Below are positions 26,701-34,565 of a stretch of DNA of 35,127 nt, piece after piece (the stretch's first letter is position 1; the number at the start of each line of letters is the position of its first letter). A model generated the notes under the pieces. The model had not been told where the DNA came from. It was given only the letters and a program-made list of their open reading frames with translations, and ran no database searches. Made by a program: the position numbers and the translations under genes. This stretch comes from an uncultured Verrucomicrobiota bacterium (GTDB taxonomy: Bacteria; Verrucomicrobiota; Verrucomicrobiia; Limisphaerales; AAA164-E04): assembly GCA_913061285.1 (NCBI GenBank), contig CAJXVR010000035.1, forward strand, positions 1-35,127, in the 5' to 3' direction.

Positions 26701-27180
26701 GAACAACTCGAGACCGGGCCGCTCTATCCAGCGGGGGTCTTCTTCGTCCCACTCAAAGGCTACTCACCCCGTCAACCCACCCGCGATCTCGCCAGACTGA
26801 GCCACAATGACGAACGTCCCTCAGCCTTTCAACACATCGGTTGCTTCGATATCGCAAGCCTGCGCCAGCTCGACAATCGGTCCGGCTGCTCCAAAGGCGA
26901 TCAATTTCAGTATCAGCTAAAACGGGACGGCACCCCCAAGAAAACCGCCTGGCATGTCATGTCCACAGCCGTTTTCCGATCGACTATGGAGCGCACCGAA
27001 ACGTCTATCCAGGTTATGGGGAATCGAATCCTAGCCGGAGAAATCGGAGTGGATCCCTATCAACATCGCGGTCAAACTGCCTGCCTCTACTGTCCCTATG
27101 CGTCCGTTTGTCGCATTGATCCGGCCGAACACCCCTTTCGCACCCTCGCTATCCCAGACGAGGAACCAACGCCAGCATGA
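23755..27180 (+). CDS. addB: AddB-type helicase-nuclease subunit
   Basis: A 1141-residue AddB subunit of the AddAB double-strand-break resection complex, functional counterpart of RecBCD. It starts with an NTP-binding loop (LGPAGSGKT, about residues 11-19). A large inactive-helicase middle follows (VDRSRSPNMSLALVLGLNEG, YIACTRATHSLIVSYA). The C-terminal nuclease domain has the RecB-type PD-(D/E)xK core (GKIDRLDV and VIIDYKSSGKK). An iron-sulfur cluster is expected from the first Cys in AACPFRFF (about residue 785) and three Cys in CLYCPYASVC (about 1109-1118), as known for AddB. The ATG overlaps nothing, but the region just upstream holds strong inverted repeats. The gene overlaps addA by ATGA (27177-27180). 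Confidence 0.93.
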   Translation: MRQTKLNFVLGPAGSGKTYQFIESVRQHLARDSEGLPLLFLAPKQATFQIEAQLLRDEELEGFTRLQILSFPRLAEYVLSEFAPDQTQILSEDGRLMILRSLLGRHADELRAFKSVANFPSFADEISSLLVDLQRHHIDASFLRKLLLRSDLPKPLANKLHDLALIAARYREWLAQSNLKDAEFLLDLATTQLKQLSSATALANRFFIQELWLDGFAEMTPQELALLTAIIPHCQTANLAYCVDPEQLNPSSWLNLWTATSEAFHRCEHQVTHLDSVDSTRVLLKRRPEISRFQNSQELQHLEANWATPKPFRAESTEGAGDLEIVQCQSREDEVIHAARRILEAARDKKTRFRDIAVYVRHLEDYATEIKQIFNRYEIPHFIDQRESINHHPAIVLTRCALRLAAFHWRTDDFIAALKTQLITPALDQVHELENAAIEHGWEGTQWQRSIEADDQRLRHLESFRRQVIRPFTAFTNALTDSATSNKPQISGLRLIELLRTFWESSNLQASLEQWERDEDTASGEYAHSPKAIHSGVWEELQIWAENVELAFADTHRPLRDWLPILEAGLTHLTVGVIPPTTDQVIIGSVDRSRSPNMSLALVLGLNEGVFPDLPKPHPILTEPERQLLGPQFDNLVPPVKRALATERFYAYIACTRATHSLIVSYATQTADGNPLTPSSIVTHLQRLLPDATQSRFSKQSPLKDTQHVSELMPPLFAQMASQGQVPKWAQWIEFLKPNDWSDPKYQANRSEPNTIAPALARQLYTNEEAIFPTSVSRLEQFAACPFRFFIHSGLRADERQEFQIDQKRIGSFQHLILETFHNEIEATGQTWRQVPPTDACNRIERIALRAAKDFNHGIFINSAEALFSLESIIQRLQEFIRILIEWMAQYEFDPKVVELGFGGKSDSIGPWMVPIDQGQMAFVGKIDRLDVCQDDESPGANAVIIDYKSSGKKLDPVLLYHGVQLQLLAYLNVVSQLPKIGEQLETGPLYPAGVFFVPLKGYSPRQPTRDLARLSHNDERPSAFQHIGCFDIASLRQLDNRSGCSKGDQFQYQLKRDGTPKKTAWHVMSTAVFRSTMERTETSIQVMGNRILAGEIGVDPYQHRGQTACLYCPYASVCRIDPAEHPFRTLAIPDEEPTPA

Positions 27181-30100
27181 GCGTCACCGAAAGCCAACAA
27201 AAAGCCATCTCAGCTGAGGGAAACGTCTTGGTACTGGCAGGAGCAGGCACCGGCAAGACCCGAACCATGGTTGCCCGCTGCCTAGATCGAGTGTTCCGCG
27301 CGGACAACCCGGTAGATCTCGATCGAATCCTCATGGTTACCTTCACCGAGGCGGCGGCGGCGGAGATGAAACAACGGATAGGATCAGCGCTTCGCGCCCA
27401 ACTTGAGAAAGCGAGCGAGCCGGCACGAGTCGACGAACAGATCGCCCTTCTCGACACGGCTAAGATTGGCACTCTGCACAGTTTCGCCCTTGAGATCATC
27501 CGCGAGTTCTCGCATAAACTCGATCTCAGCACCGGACTACGCGTGCTTTCGTCAGAGGAAAGCTACCGACTCGCTGAATCGGCACTCGCAGAGATCTTTG
27601 ACCAGCACTACGAGAATCGCCATTCAAGCTCACAAGCACTTTGCGCCGAAATCCGACAGGTGACCCAGGGCAACGACCGACCGCTCCGTTCCCTCATCTT
27701 TCGGATCTATCAGTACGTCCAGTCCCTGCCCAACCCACAGACCTGGATCAACACCCAAATCCGCCGAAACCAAAGCGACGAACCAAGGCTTTGGAAAGAA
27801 TGGTTTCTCAAGACACTTCCAGATTGGATCGATGAATGGCGAACACTCATCGACGACAGCAAAGGCGAATGTGCCAATCTTCAGATCTGCTCAGATGCGA
27901 TCGAGGCACTGAGAGTGATAATCGCGGAAAACGGCATAAAAGACGCTTCCGAGCAACAGAGAGAAATTGCTCAGGCCCTCCATCGAGCCGCTGCCGCCGA
28001 TCTCGAGTGGCCGCGGGGAACCAAGACAAAGTTTCGAAAACCACTCGAGGGCTTCTTCAATGACTTGCAATTCCTGACCTCACTGCTCCTGCCCGAATCA
28101 GACGGTATCACCGATCCCATGAAAGAAGACTGGGAACGAAGCCGTTCCTGGAATCTTCATCTCCTTCAACTCACCCAAGAATTTACTCAGCGCTATGCCG
28201 CTCAGAAATCGCACATCGAGGGACTCGATTTCCAAGATCTCGAACAACAACTCCTCACCCTCCTGTACAACCCTGAGCGCACCGAGCACTCAGTCCTCGC
28301 TCAAGAAATTCAAAAACGATTCGACTACGTCTTTGTCGACGAATATCAGGATATCAATGGAGCACAAGACGCGATCGTCTCTGCCGTTAGCCGAAGCGGC
28401 CCCGAATCCAATCTCTTCATCGTCGGCGATGTCAAACAAAGCATCTATCGTTTCAGGCGAGCGAATCCTGACATCCTCAAGCGACACGAAGCCCATTGGC
28501 ACGAGACCGCTCACCCAGCCACTAAAGTCTACCTCCAGGCAAATTTCAGAAGCGATCCCCTGCTCTTAAACTACGTCAACGAGTTCTGCACACATCTCGC
28601 AGCCAATGTCTCGGGATTTGACTACGACGAGAACGCCCAACTCCAAGCTGGTCGAACGAAGAATGAACCGGATGAAAAACCTACGTTCAAGGTAGCCACT
28701 GAGTTGCATCTCCTACTGAAGGAAGGACTTAAGGGAAGCCTCCTTCCCCCCCTAGAAGCCGAAGTCCACATCATTGCACAACGAATTCGCACCTTCATCG
28801 ACAACCGAACAACAGTTCTCGATTCCGAATCAAATGAGGAACGCCCACTTGAGTGGTCCGATTTCGCAATACTTCTAAGATCGGTCTCGGATCGCCCCCG
28901 CACCTTCGCCCGAATCTTTTCCACCTACGGCATCCCGATCCAAGCTTCCCCTGGTTCCTTTTTTGAATTCCCAGAGATTGCTGACCTCATAGCCTTGCTC
29001 AAAGTAATCGACAATCCCCTGCAAGACATTCCTCTACTTGCGCTCCTCAGATCCCCATTTTTCGGATTCACACCGAATGAATTGGCGCTTGTTCGTCTGG
29101 CCAAACCTCGCGGGTATTTTTGGCAGGCTTTGATTCAGTTCAACCATTCGCCTCAGAGTATTGTCGAATCACTCGTTGAAACAACGTCTTTGGATGCTGA
29201 AACGGCCAACGAATGGATCGAATCCACCAAAGAGAAAATACAGCACCTGCTCACGAACTACCAACGATGGATGCATGCACGCAGGACCGATTCTATTGCC
29301 GCTCAAATCGAAGAAGTGTTAGCGACTGGATACTATGTGGAATGCATTGCTAGCCTCGCTCCCAATCGAAACCCTCGGACACAGATTCGCCAGCTCCTAC
29401 AGCTGATACGAGAATTCGAGCAACAACCCGACGCCAGCCTGACCCATTTTCTCCGTTGGATCGATGCCTTGATCGAATCGGACCATGAAATAGAACCACT
29501 CCCGGAAGACGCAAGCAATGCGGTACAGCTCATGAGCATTCATAAGAGCAAGGGCCTCGAGTTCCCCATCGTGATCATGGCCGATCTTGCCAAGCGATTT
29601 AATCTCACAGACCTCAGCCAACAACTCATCATCGACGAATCCTACGGATTGTGCCCGATCCTGCATTTGCCAAACACGGCTGAAACCTACCCCTCGCTCC
29701 CGCACTGGTTATGCCAGAAAGAACATCGAAAACAACTCATCGACGAAGAAGCGCGCCTACTTTACGTCGGACTAACTCGAGCAAAGGAACATCTTATTCT
29801 CGTTGGAGAAACTAGCGGGAAACAACTCGACGAAACCTGGCCTAACATCCCGGAAGCGTTCCCAGCAAATACCAATCCATCTCGCTCCAGCTCTTTTCTT
29901 GATTGGCTCGGACCCTGGACCGTCGTTCAGGATCTCTATCGAAACGAGGCCGACGCTTCATCCGAGAACCAACTCAAGAGCGCCGTGATTATCCATCACG
30001 AAGCCCCGTCAACCGAAGAGGCAGATAACAAAGCCAGCAATGCGCCTCAAACGGAATCCCAACTTACTGAATCAGAAGCCGCCTTTCTCAACACCCGCCT

Positions 30101-30818
30101 AGCCACCGATTATATCTATCTGGGAGCGACCAGCCAACGGGCTAAAGGATCAATATCGGCGCTCGAACGCCTTTCACGGGTCGAGCCTTCCAGCGTCCCC
30201 TTTCCTTCGACAAGCAGCGCCACATTTGAATCCAAGCCTGACTCGAACGAGCTCGCCTCGCGAGGGGGCCATGGTAAGAGAGCCGGATTAGCCTACCACC
30301 GTGTATTTCAGTTTCTGCCTCCTGCCCTTGGAGCCAAGATCGGAACGGTCGTTCAAGAATTCCGCAGTCTTGAAGAACAAGGCATCCTTTCACCTGAAGA
30401 ACGGGCCTTGATCAGGCCGGAACCAATCGTAGAGTTTTGGACCTCTAAGGTAGGGAAAGCGATTCGGGAGCAAGCCGACCGTATGCACCGAGAACTGCCC
30501 TTCACCGCCCGCTTCACTGTTAAAGAACTTCGCAATCTAGGCTTCGCCGTGACAGAAGATCCGAATTCTGATCAAGAAACCATCATCCTTCAGGGCGTCG
30601 TCGATCTAGCGGTGATTATCGCGGATCAGATATGGGTGCTCGACTTCAAGTCAGAACAGATGAAGCTTGAGGAAGTCGAAGAACGAACCAGGCATCATGC
30701 CGAACAATTGGCCGTCTACAACCTCGCCCTTGAAAAGATCTACCAACGGCCCGTCACCCATTCTTGGATTCACTTCCTTCACCCCGCAGTGACCGTCGAT
30801 CTCAAAACAGCCACCTAG
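27177..30818 (+). CDS. addA: AddA-type helicase-nuclease subunit
   Basis: A 1213-residue UvrD-family helicase with a C-terminal nuclease, the motor and second nuclease of AddAB. Helicase motifs are complete: LVLAGAGTGKTRT (Walker A, about residues 19-31), TFTEAAAAEMKQRI, GTLHSFALEI, VDEYQDINGAQD (Walker B, about 386), GDVKQSIYRFRRANP, LMSIHKSKGLEFP (about 786-798) and LLYVGLTRAKEH (about 860). The nuclease domain has GLAYHRVFQ, then GVVDLAVII and WVLDFKSEQ (about 1138-1160), giving the conserved Asp-Asp/Lys core. The ATG overlaps the addB stop, so the two subunits are made in equal amounts by translational coupling. The convergent dxs gene lies 156 bases beyond. Confidence 0.95.
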   Translation: MSVTESQQKAISAEGNVLVLAGAGTGKTRTMVARCLDRVFRADNPVDLDRILMVTFTEAAAAEMKQRIGSALRAQLEKASEPARVDEQIALLDTAKIGTLHSFALEIIREFSHKLDLSTGLRVLSSEESYRLAESALAEIFDQHYENRHSSSQALCAEIRQVTQGNDRPLRSLIFRIYQYVQSLPNPQTWINTQIRRNQSDEPRLWKEWFLKTLPDWIDEWRTLIDDSKGECANLQICSDAIEALRVIIAENGIKDASEQQREIAQALHRAAAADLEWPRGTKTKFRKPLEGFFNDLQFLTSLLLPESDGITDPMKEDWERSRSWNLHLLQLTQEFTQRYAAQKSHIEGLDFQDLEQQLLTLLYNPERTEHSVLAQEIQKRFDYVFVDEYQDINGAQDAIVSAVSRSGPESNLFIVGDVKQSIYRFRRANPDILKRHEAHWHETAHPATKVYLQANFRSDPLLLNYVNEFCTHLAANVSGFDYDENAQLQAGRTKNEPDEKPTFKVATELHLLLKEGLKGSLLPPLEAEVHIIAQRIRTFIDNRTTVLDSESNEERPLEWSDFAILLRSVSDRPRTFARIFSTYGIPIQASPGSFFEFPEIADLIALLKVIDNPLQDIPLLALLRSPFFGFTPNELALVRLAKPRGYFWQALIQFNHSPQSIVESLVETTSLDAETANEWIESTKEKIQHLLTNYQRWMHARRTDSIAAQIEEVLATGYYVECIASLAPNRNPRTQIRQLLQLIREFEQQPDASLTHFLRWIDALIESDHEIEPLPEDASNAVQLMSIHKSKGLEFPIVIMADLAKRFNLTDLSQQLIIDESYGLCPILHLPNTAETYPSLPHWLCQKEHRKQLIDEEARLLYVGLTRAKEHLILVGETSGKQLDETWPNIPEAFPANTNPSRSSSFLDWLGPWTVVQDLYRNEADASSENQLKSAVIIHHEAPSTEEADNKASNAPQTESQLTESEAAFLNTRLATDYIYLGATSQRAKGSISALERLSRVEPSSVPFPSTSSATFESKPDSNELASRGGHGKRAGLAYHRVFQFLPPALGAKIGTVVQEFRSLEEQGILSPEERALIRPEPIVEFWTSKVGKAIREQADRMHRELPFTARFTVKELRNLGFAVTEDPNSDQETIILQGVVDLAVIIADQIWVLDFKSEQMKLEEVEERTRHHAEQLAVYNLALEKIYQRPVTHSWIHFLHPAVTVDLKTAT

Positions 30819-30866
30819 TAAAAAAAGCCCACTCCGGAACCCGACTCACAAATCGCTCAGCAGATC

Positions 30867-30908
30867 AAAAAAGGCGGTTCCAGATCACCAAGTGATCCAA
30901 AACCGCCT
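30867..30908 (-). terminator. Terminator of the xseB-dxs transcript
   Basis: A long hairpin: AGGCGGTT (30872-30879) pairs with AACCGCCT (30901-30908), and an inner GATCAC (30883-30888) pairs with GTGATC (30892-30897) around a CAA loop. On the minus strand it ends in six T (the complement of 30867-30872). It lies 66 bases past the dxs stop. On the plus strand the following bases are not T-rich, so it terminates mainly the minus-strand transcript. Confidence 0.85.
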
Positions 30909-30974
30909 AAAACTATCGACACATTCGCCGAAGGCTCAGCGCGACCTCAATCTCGCACCTAACAAGAACCTAGC

Positions 30975-32963
30975 CTAAGCAATTGCCGCGGTCTGGGTTC
31001 CGGCGCTCGCGCTGCTCAGAGGCAACGTGGCCTCAACTTTCGCAATCGTCGCTTCTGGCGTTAAGCCATATTTCTCCCGCAGCTCACCCACTGAGCTGGC
31101 ATGCTCGATGAACTGATCAGGCCAACCAATACGCACAACAGGGGTCGAAATCTGACGATCACCGAAAAGTTCATTAACAATGCTGCCATACCCCCCTGGG
31201 AGCACATGATCTTCCAAGGTCACCACAAGATCGGAAGCCTTGCCAAAGAACTCCGTCGTATTCTCATCGATCGGCTTAGTAAATCGTGGATTAATGACCG
31301 CAACATCATACCCCTTAGCGGCCAATTGCGTCGCCACATCACGAGCCATGCGATTCAAATTCCCTAAGCCAAAGAGAGACACCTTCGGTTTCCCATTATT
31401 CTCAAACTGGCGAACGATTTCAGCCTGTCCAACATCTAGGAGTTTCGGCGTCTCTTTGATTGCCACACCCTCCGCAGCACCACGAGGGTAGCGAATAAAC
31501 GTCGGATGCTTCTCATGAGTCGCGGTGAACATCATATCCACCAACTCATCTTCATCCTTAGGTGCCATCGCAATAATGTTCGGCACACATCGAAGGAAGG
31601 AAATATCAAACATCCCATGATGCGTTGGGCCGTCCTGAGGCGACAATCCGGCCCGGTCCATACAGAAAAGCACCGGCAGGTCTTGGAGGGCAGCATCATG
31701 GATAATGCAGTCGTAAGCTCGCTGTAAGAAGGTCGAATAAATCGCACACACCGGATGAAAGCCCATCACAGCCATCCCGCAAGCGAAGATAGCTGCATGT
31801 TCTTCAGCGATTCCGACATCGTAATAGCGATCCGGCATCTCCTTCTCCAGAATTTTGAGCCCCGTGCCACTAGGCATTGCAGCGGTGATTCCCACAACCG
31901 TCGAGTCCTTCTTGCAAAGGTTGACCATCGTCTGACCAAAGACATCCTGCCAGGCTGGAGGGCCGCTGGATTTCTTGATCGCAGCTCCGGTCTTCACATC
32001 ATAAGGACCGACCCCGTGTAGCTTCTCCGGATGCTGAACAGCGGCATCGTAGCCTTTGCCCTTTTTGGTCAGAACATGCAAGACGATCGGTTGATCACAG
32101 GTCTTGGCATATTCGAGCGCTCCGATCAGCATTGGAAGATCGTGGCCATCGAGCGGGCCAAGATAGCGCATCCCCATTTCCTCAAAGATCACACTATTAC
32201 CAAACCCGCCTCGTCCGTCGTGATCCTCTTTATTATCCGATTCCTTCAGAACGATATCTGAAACCGTTCCTTTCAAAATCTCCTCAGCCCGATGGCCCAA
32301 TTTTACCGCGAGCTCACCTTTAGGAAGGCGCTTCAGAAGTTTTTCAAAATCCCGTTGTAAGCGGGAATAAGAAGGATGAGTGATCAGTTTATTGAGGTAA
32401 CTAGCGATCGCTCCAACGTTCTTGGCAATACTCCACTCGTTATCATTCAAGATCCCGATAAACTTCGGGGTCGTCTCAGCGATATTATTGAGCGCCTCAA
32501 AGGAAATACCATTGGTGAGCGCCGCATCTCCGAAGATGGAAACCACATGCTCATCCGTACCGAGTCGATCTCGTCCTGCGGCAATCCCGAGCGCCGCAGA
32601 GAGCGCCGTGCCGGCGTGCGCTGCGCCATAGCAATCGTGCTCGCTTTCAGAACGCAAAGCGAAGCCATTCAAGCCGTCCGTGGAACGGATCGTATGAAAG
32701 CGGTCCTTGCGTCCCGTTAAGATCTTATGGACATAGGTTTGGTGACTGACATCCCAGACAAACTTATCATGGGGCGTGTCAAAACAACGGTGCAGAGCAA
32801 TGGATAGCTCCACCACACCCAAATTTGGGCCCAAGTGTCCCCCATTCTTTGCCAGCGTCTGAATCAAATCCTCACGGATTTCACTCGCCAATTGATTAAG
32901 CTGATCCAACGTCAGCTTCTTGACGTGATCTGGACTATCTACCATATCGAGAAATCGACTCAT
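30975..32963 (-). CDS. dxs: 1-deoxy-D-xylulose-5-phosphate synthase
   Basis: A 662-residue thiamine-diphosphate enzyme making DXP from pyruvate and glyceraldehyde 3-phosphate, the entry step to the MEP isoprenoid pathway and to thiamine and pyridoxal. Motifs seen are KNGGHLGPNLGVVELS (near the N-terminus), FGDAALTNG with LNDNEWSIAKNVGA (thiamine binding), IAEEHAAIFACGMAVMG, AIYSTFLQRAYDC and GPTHHGMFDISFLR. The usual GDG before the Asn-Asn motif reads GDA. Length and domain order are otherwise normal. The ATG at 32963 is used; a TTG at 32975 is also in frame. It starts 12 bases after the xseB stop, so the two are co-transcribed, and ends before a clear terminator. Confidence 0.93.
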   Translation of the reverse strand: MSRFLDMVDSPDHVKKLTLDQLNQLASEIREDLIQTLAKNGGHLGPNLGVVELSIALHRCFDTPHDKFVWDVSHQTYVHKILTGRKDRFHTIRSTDGLNGFALRSESEHDCYGAAHAGTALSAALGIAAGRDRLGTDEHVVSIFGDAALTNGISFEALNNIAETTPKFIGILNDNEWSIAKNVGAIASYLNKLITHPSYSRLQRDFEKLLKRLPKGELAVKLGHRAEEILKGTVSDIVLKESDNKEDHDGRGGFGNSVIFEEMGMRYLGPLDGHDLPMLIGALEYAKTCDQPIVLHVLTKKGKGYDAAVQHPEKLHGVGPYDVKTGAAIKKSSGPPAWQDVFGQTMVNLCKKDSTVVGITAAMPSGTGLKILEKEMPDRYYDVGIAEEHAAIFACGMAVMGFHPVCAIYSTFLQRAYDCIIHDAALQDLPVLFCMDRAGLSPQDGPTHHGMFDISFLRCVPNIIAMAPKDEDELVDMMFTATHEKHPTFIRYPRGAAEGVAIKETPKLLDVGQAEIVRQFENNGKPKVSLFGLGNLNRMARDVATQLAAKGYDVAVINPRFTKPIDENTTEFFGKASDLVVTLEDHVLPGGYGSIVNELFGDRQISTPVVRIGWPDQFIEHASSVGELREKYGLTPEATIAKVEATLPLSSASAGTQTAAIA

Positions 32964-32975
32964 AAAAACCGCCAA

Positions 32976-33254
32976 TTATTCGGAATCCTGGTCAAGTGTC
33001 AACGGTTTCAGCGAAAACTCCCCTTCCAGCGTTTCTTCCAGTGCCTTTATTTTAACCTCAGCTTCGGCCAGTTTATCCAAGCAGACCTTACGCAAACGCA
33101 TGCCCTCCTCGTAATGACCAATCAATTTTTCGAGAGCAAGATCGCCCCCTTCCATCCCCGCAACAATCCCCTCAAGACGTTCCAAAGCCTCCTCATAGGA
33201 AAGTTTCGAAAAATCCTCAGCAGCCGTCTTCGTGGTCTCTGCTTTCTTCGGCAC
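32976..33254 (-). CDS. xseB: Exodeoxyribonuclease VII small subunit
   Basis: A 92-residue protein of the XseB family, which binds the large subunit XseA in exonuclease VII and degrades single-stranded DNA. The core LSYEEALERLEGIVAGMEGG followed by LEKLIGHYEEGMRLRK and LDKLAEAEVKIKAL is the typical two-helix hairpin. The GTG at 33254 gives a start close to the family norm; a TTG at 33272 would add six residues. An Ala/Thr/Lys-rich leader (KKAETTKTAAEDF) precedes the helices. xseA is not in the window. dxs follows directly, a pairing also seen near dxs/ispA in other bacteria. Confidence 0.9.
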   Translation of the reverse strand: MPKKAETTKTAAEDFSKLSYEEALERLEGIVAGMEGGDLALEKLIGHYEEGMRLRKVCLDKLAEAEVKIKALEETLEGEFSLKPLTLDQDSE

Positions 33255-33413
33255 GCCCAAAAAGTAACCCAAGAACCGAGCTCAGTCGAGGGACGAATCC
33301 CGAGAGTCGCATCCCGAGCGGATAAACAACCGGCTCACCAAAACTTTCGTCCCTCCACCACAAAATCACTTGCCACCCCCATCGAACATCGCTAACTTCC
33401 CCTCCCTCAGGGC

Positions 33414-33490
33414 GCACCCGTAGCTCAATTGGATAGAGCATCTGACTACGAATCAGAAGGTTACACGTTCAAGTCGTGTCGGGTGTACCA
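33414..33490 (+). tRNA. tRNA-Arg (anticodon ACG)
   Basis: A 77-base tRNA folding cleanly by eye: acceptor GCACCCG with CGGGTGT (one G-U pair at the end), D arm GCTC/GAGC, anticodon stem TCTGA/TCAGA with loop CTACGAA (anticodon ACG at 33448-33450) and T arm ACACG/CGTGT with TTCAAGT. The 3' CCA is encoded (33488-33490). ACG is normally edited to ICG by TadA and reads CGU, CGC and CGA, which fits the CGA- and CGC-rich arginine codons here. It lies alone between divergent xseB and the small gene at 33562. Confidence 0.97.
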
Positions 33491-33561
33491 CTTTTCACAA
33501 GAACGGCTCCAAGAGATGGCTAACATCCCTTTCTCGAGACTTCCGTTTCCAACCCCACTCT

Positions 33562-33582
33562 GTGATCAAAAACCTTGATCAC
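33562..33582 (+). repeat. Perfect 8-base inverted repeat containing a start codon
   Basis: GTGATCAA (33562-33569) and TTGATCAC (33575-33582) pair perfectly around AAACC. The GTG start codon of the following gene is the first three bases of the stem, so folding would hide the start. Also readable as a dyad operator. Confidence 0.6.
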
Positions 33583-33831
33583 GAACGAAAGAAAACCTTG
33601 GCAAGATTACGTAACAAGACCGCATCCAAAGGACCACTCGTTGAACGAGTGCTTGAGGACGGAACAATCATCATTGGTCGCATCGCCAAGACGACAATTA
33701 CGGCGTCTGCCGAGACAACACCTCCCGAGCCCCCACAAAACACCGAACACGGACCAGTCCGGGGACGCATCGTAAAACGACGCCTCCCGAATGGGGACTT
33801 CATATACGGCCGAATCGCGTCCAAGAAATAG
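33562..33831 (+). CDS. Small basic protein with duplicated motif, unknown
   Basis: An 89-residue protein that I do not recognise. It contains two copies of a short beta-hairpin-like unit: LVERVLEDGTIIIGRIAK (residues 26-43) and RIVKRRLPNGDFIYGRIASK (about 69-88), joined by a Thr/Pro-rich linker (TTPPEPPQNTEHG). The composition is basic; there is no signal peptide or membrane segment. The only possible start is the GTG at 33562, because the frame contains no ATG; that start lies inside a perfect inverted repeat and lacks a good ribosome site. It follows tRNA-Arg by 71 bases. The duplicated motif makes a real gene more likely than chance. Confidence 0.55.
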   Translation: MIKNLDHERKKTLARLRNKTASKGPLVERVLEDGTIIIGRIAKTTITASAETTPPEPPQNTEHGPVRGRIVKRRLPNGDFIYGRIASKK

Positions 33832-34162
33832 TAATCCCCAAAATGATTGGGAAATCCATTCTTCACGGACCTCTCGTTTTTCGAGATCACAACGCTGAGT
33901 GTTGCCTTCGAGGCGCCAGTTTCTAAATTTCCTAGCGCCGTCCCCTCGGCACTCTATGAACCTCATCATTTTGAAATCTCTCGTGCTAGTCGGCCCATCC
34001 CACAATCATTGACCAGGAACGCCTGTGTTTCGGTCAGAATCGGTCGCAACAAGAGATCGAATCCTTTGGCACGTATGCTTTGCTATGCGCTAAGAGCTCC
34101 AAGCACGCGCCCATATGACGCAACTGCTTGAGTGCTTTCGATCACTAAGATAAATAGGTTCC
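33832..34162. other. No gene recognised
   Basis: About 330 bases between the small basic protein gene and a decayed secreted-protein tail. Open frames on both strands here lack ribosome sites and family-like motifs. A short dyad (CTCG-TTTTT-CGAG near 33881) is not a convincing terminator. The region may be further decayed sequence belonging to the pseudogenes to its right. Confidence 0.6.
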
Positions 34163-34486
34163 CTAAAGCATTGCCACTCCGGGCCAAGTAGAAAACGCCT
34201 CGTCTTCTTCATCCAGTTGCAGACGAAAGAATCTCCCTTCATTTTCAGGGATCGGTAGCTTTACCGAGGCGAAATCTGTCCCGACAACAGCCTGCACATC
34301 GACGAAATCTCAGACCTACGAGTCTATCGAGCTGGCAGATTCGGGGTAAAAACCTACCGGATCTGTGGACCAGCTCAGCACAACATTCAATCCTGATCGT
34401 CTCAGGGTAAGAACCGGGAGCTCAATCGTAAAAGGGGTTAGCCCCCGGAATGTGATACTTCTTAGTTCTCGGATAAATGTTCCCAC
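34163..34486 (-). pseudogene. Decayed C-terminal tail of a secreted protein (FFRL motif)
   Basis: One minus-strand frame from 34486 to 34163 reads VGTFIRELRSITFRGLTPF, ELPVLTLRRSGLNVVLSWS, TDPVGFYPESASSIDS, then after two stops continues DFVDVQAVVGTDFASVKLP and ENEGRFFRLQL. The pattern (LSWS...GFYPESASS...FFRL) matches the common beta-sandwich tail of exported PVC-phylum proteins. The stops are TAG at 34318-34316 and TGA at 34312-34310. Frames upstream of 34486 contain stops, so only the tail survives. It has no start and no expected product. It lies immediately beyond the broken sigma-factor gene. Confidence 0.6.
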
Positions 34487-34565
34487 TCCTCAACGTCAAC
34501 CAAATCGCACAACCTCATTGAGAAGTAAAGTAGCGTTTTCCTGGGACAACCCCCTTTCAGAACCG

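Noticed and set aside
33607..34005. 132-codon minus-strand frame
   Set aside because: It is antisense to the small basic protein gene, which has an internal duplication supporting it. The minus frame is rich in Cys and Trp with no recognisable domain.
33847..34131. 94-codon plus-strand frame
   Set aside because: No ribosome site, irregular composition and no motif; treated as non-coding or decayed sequence.
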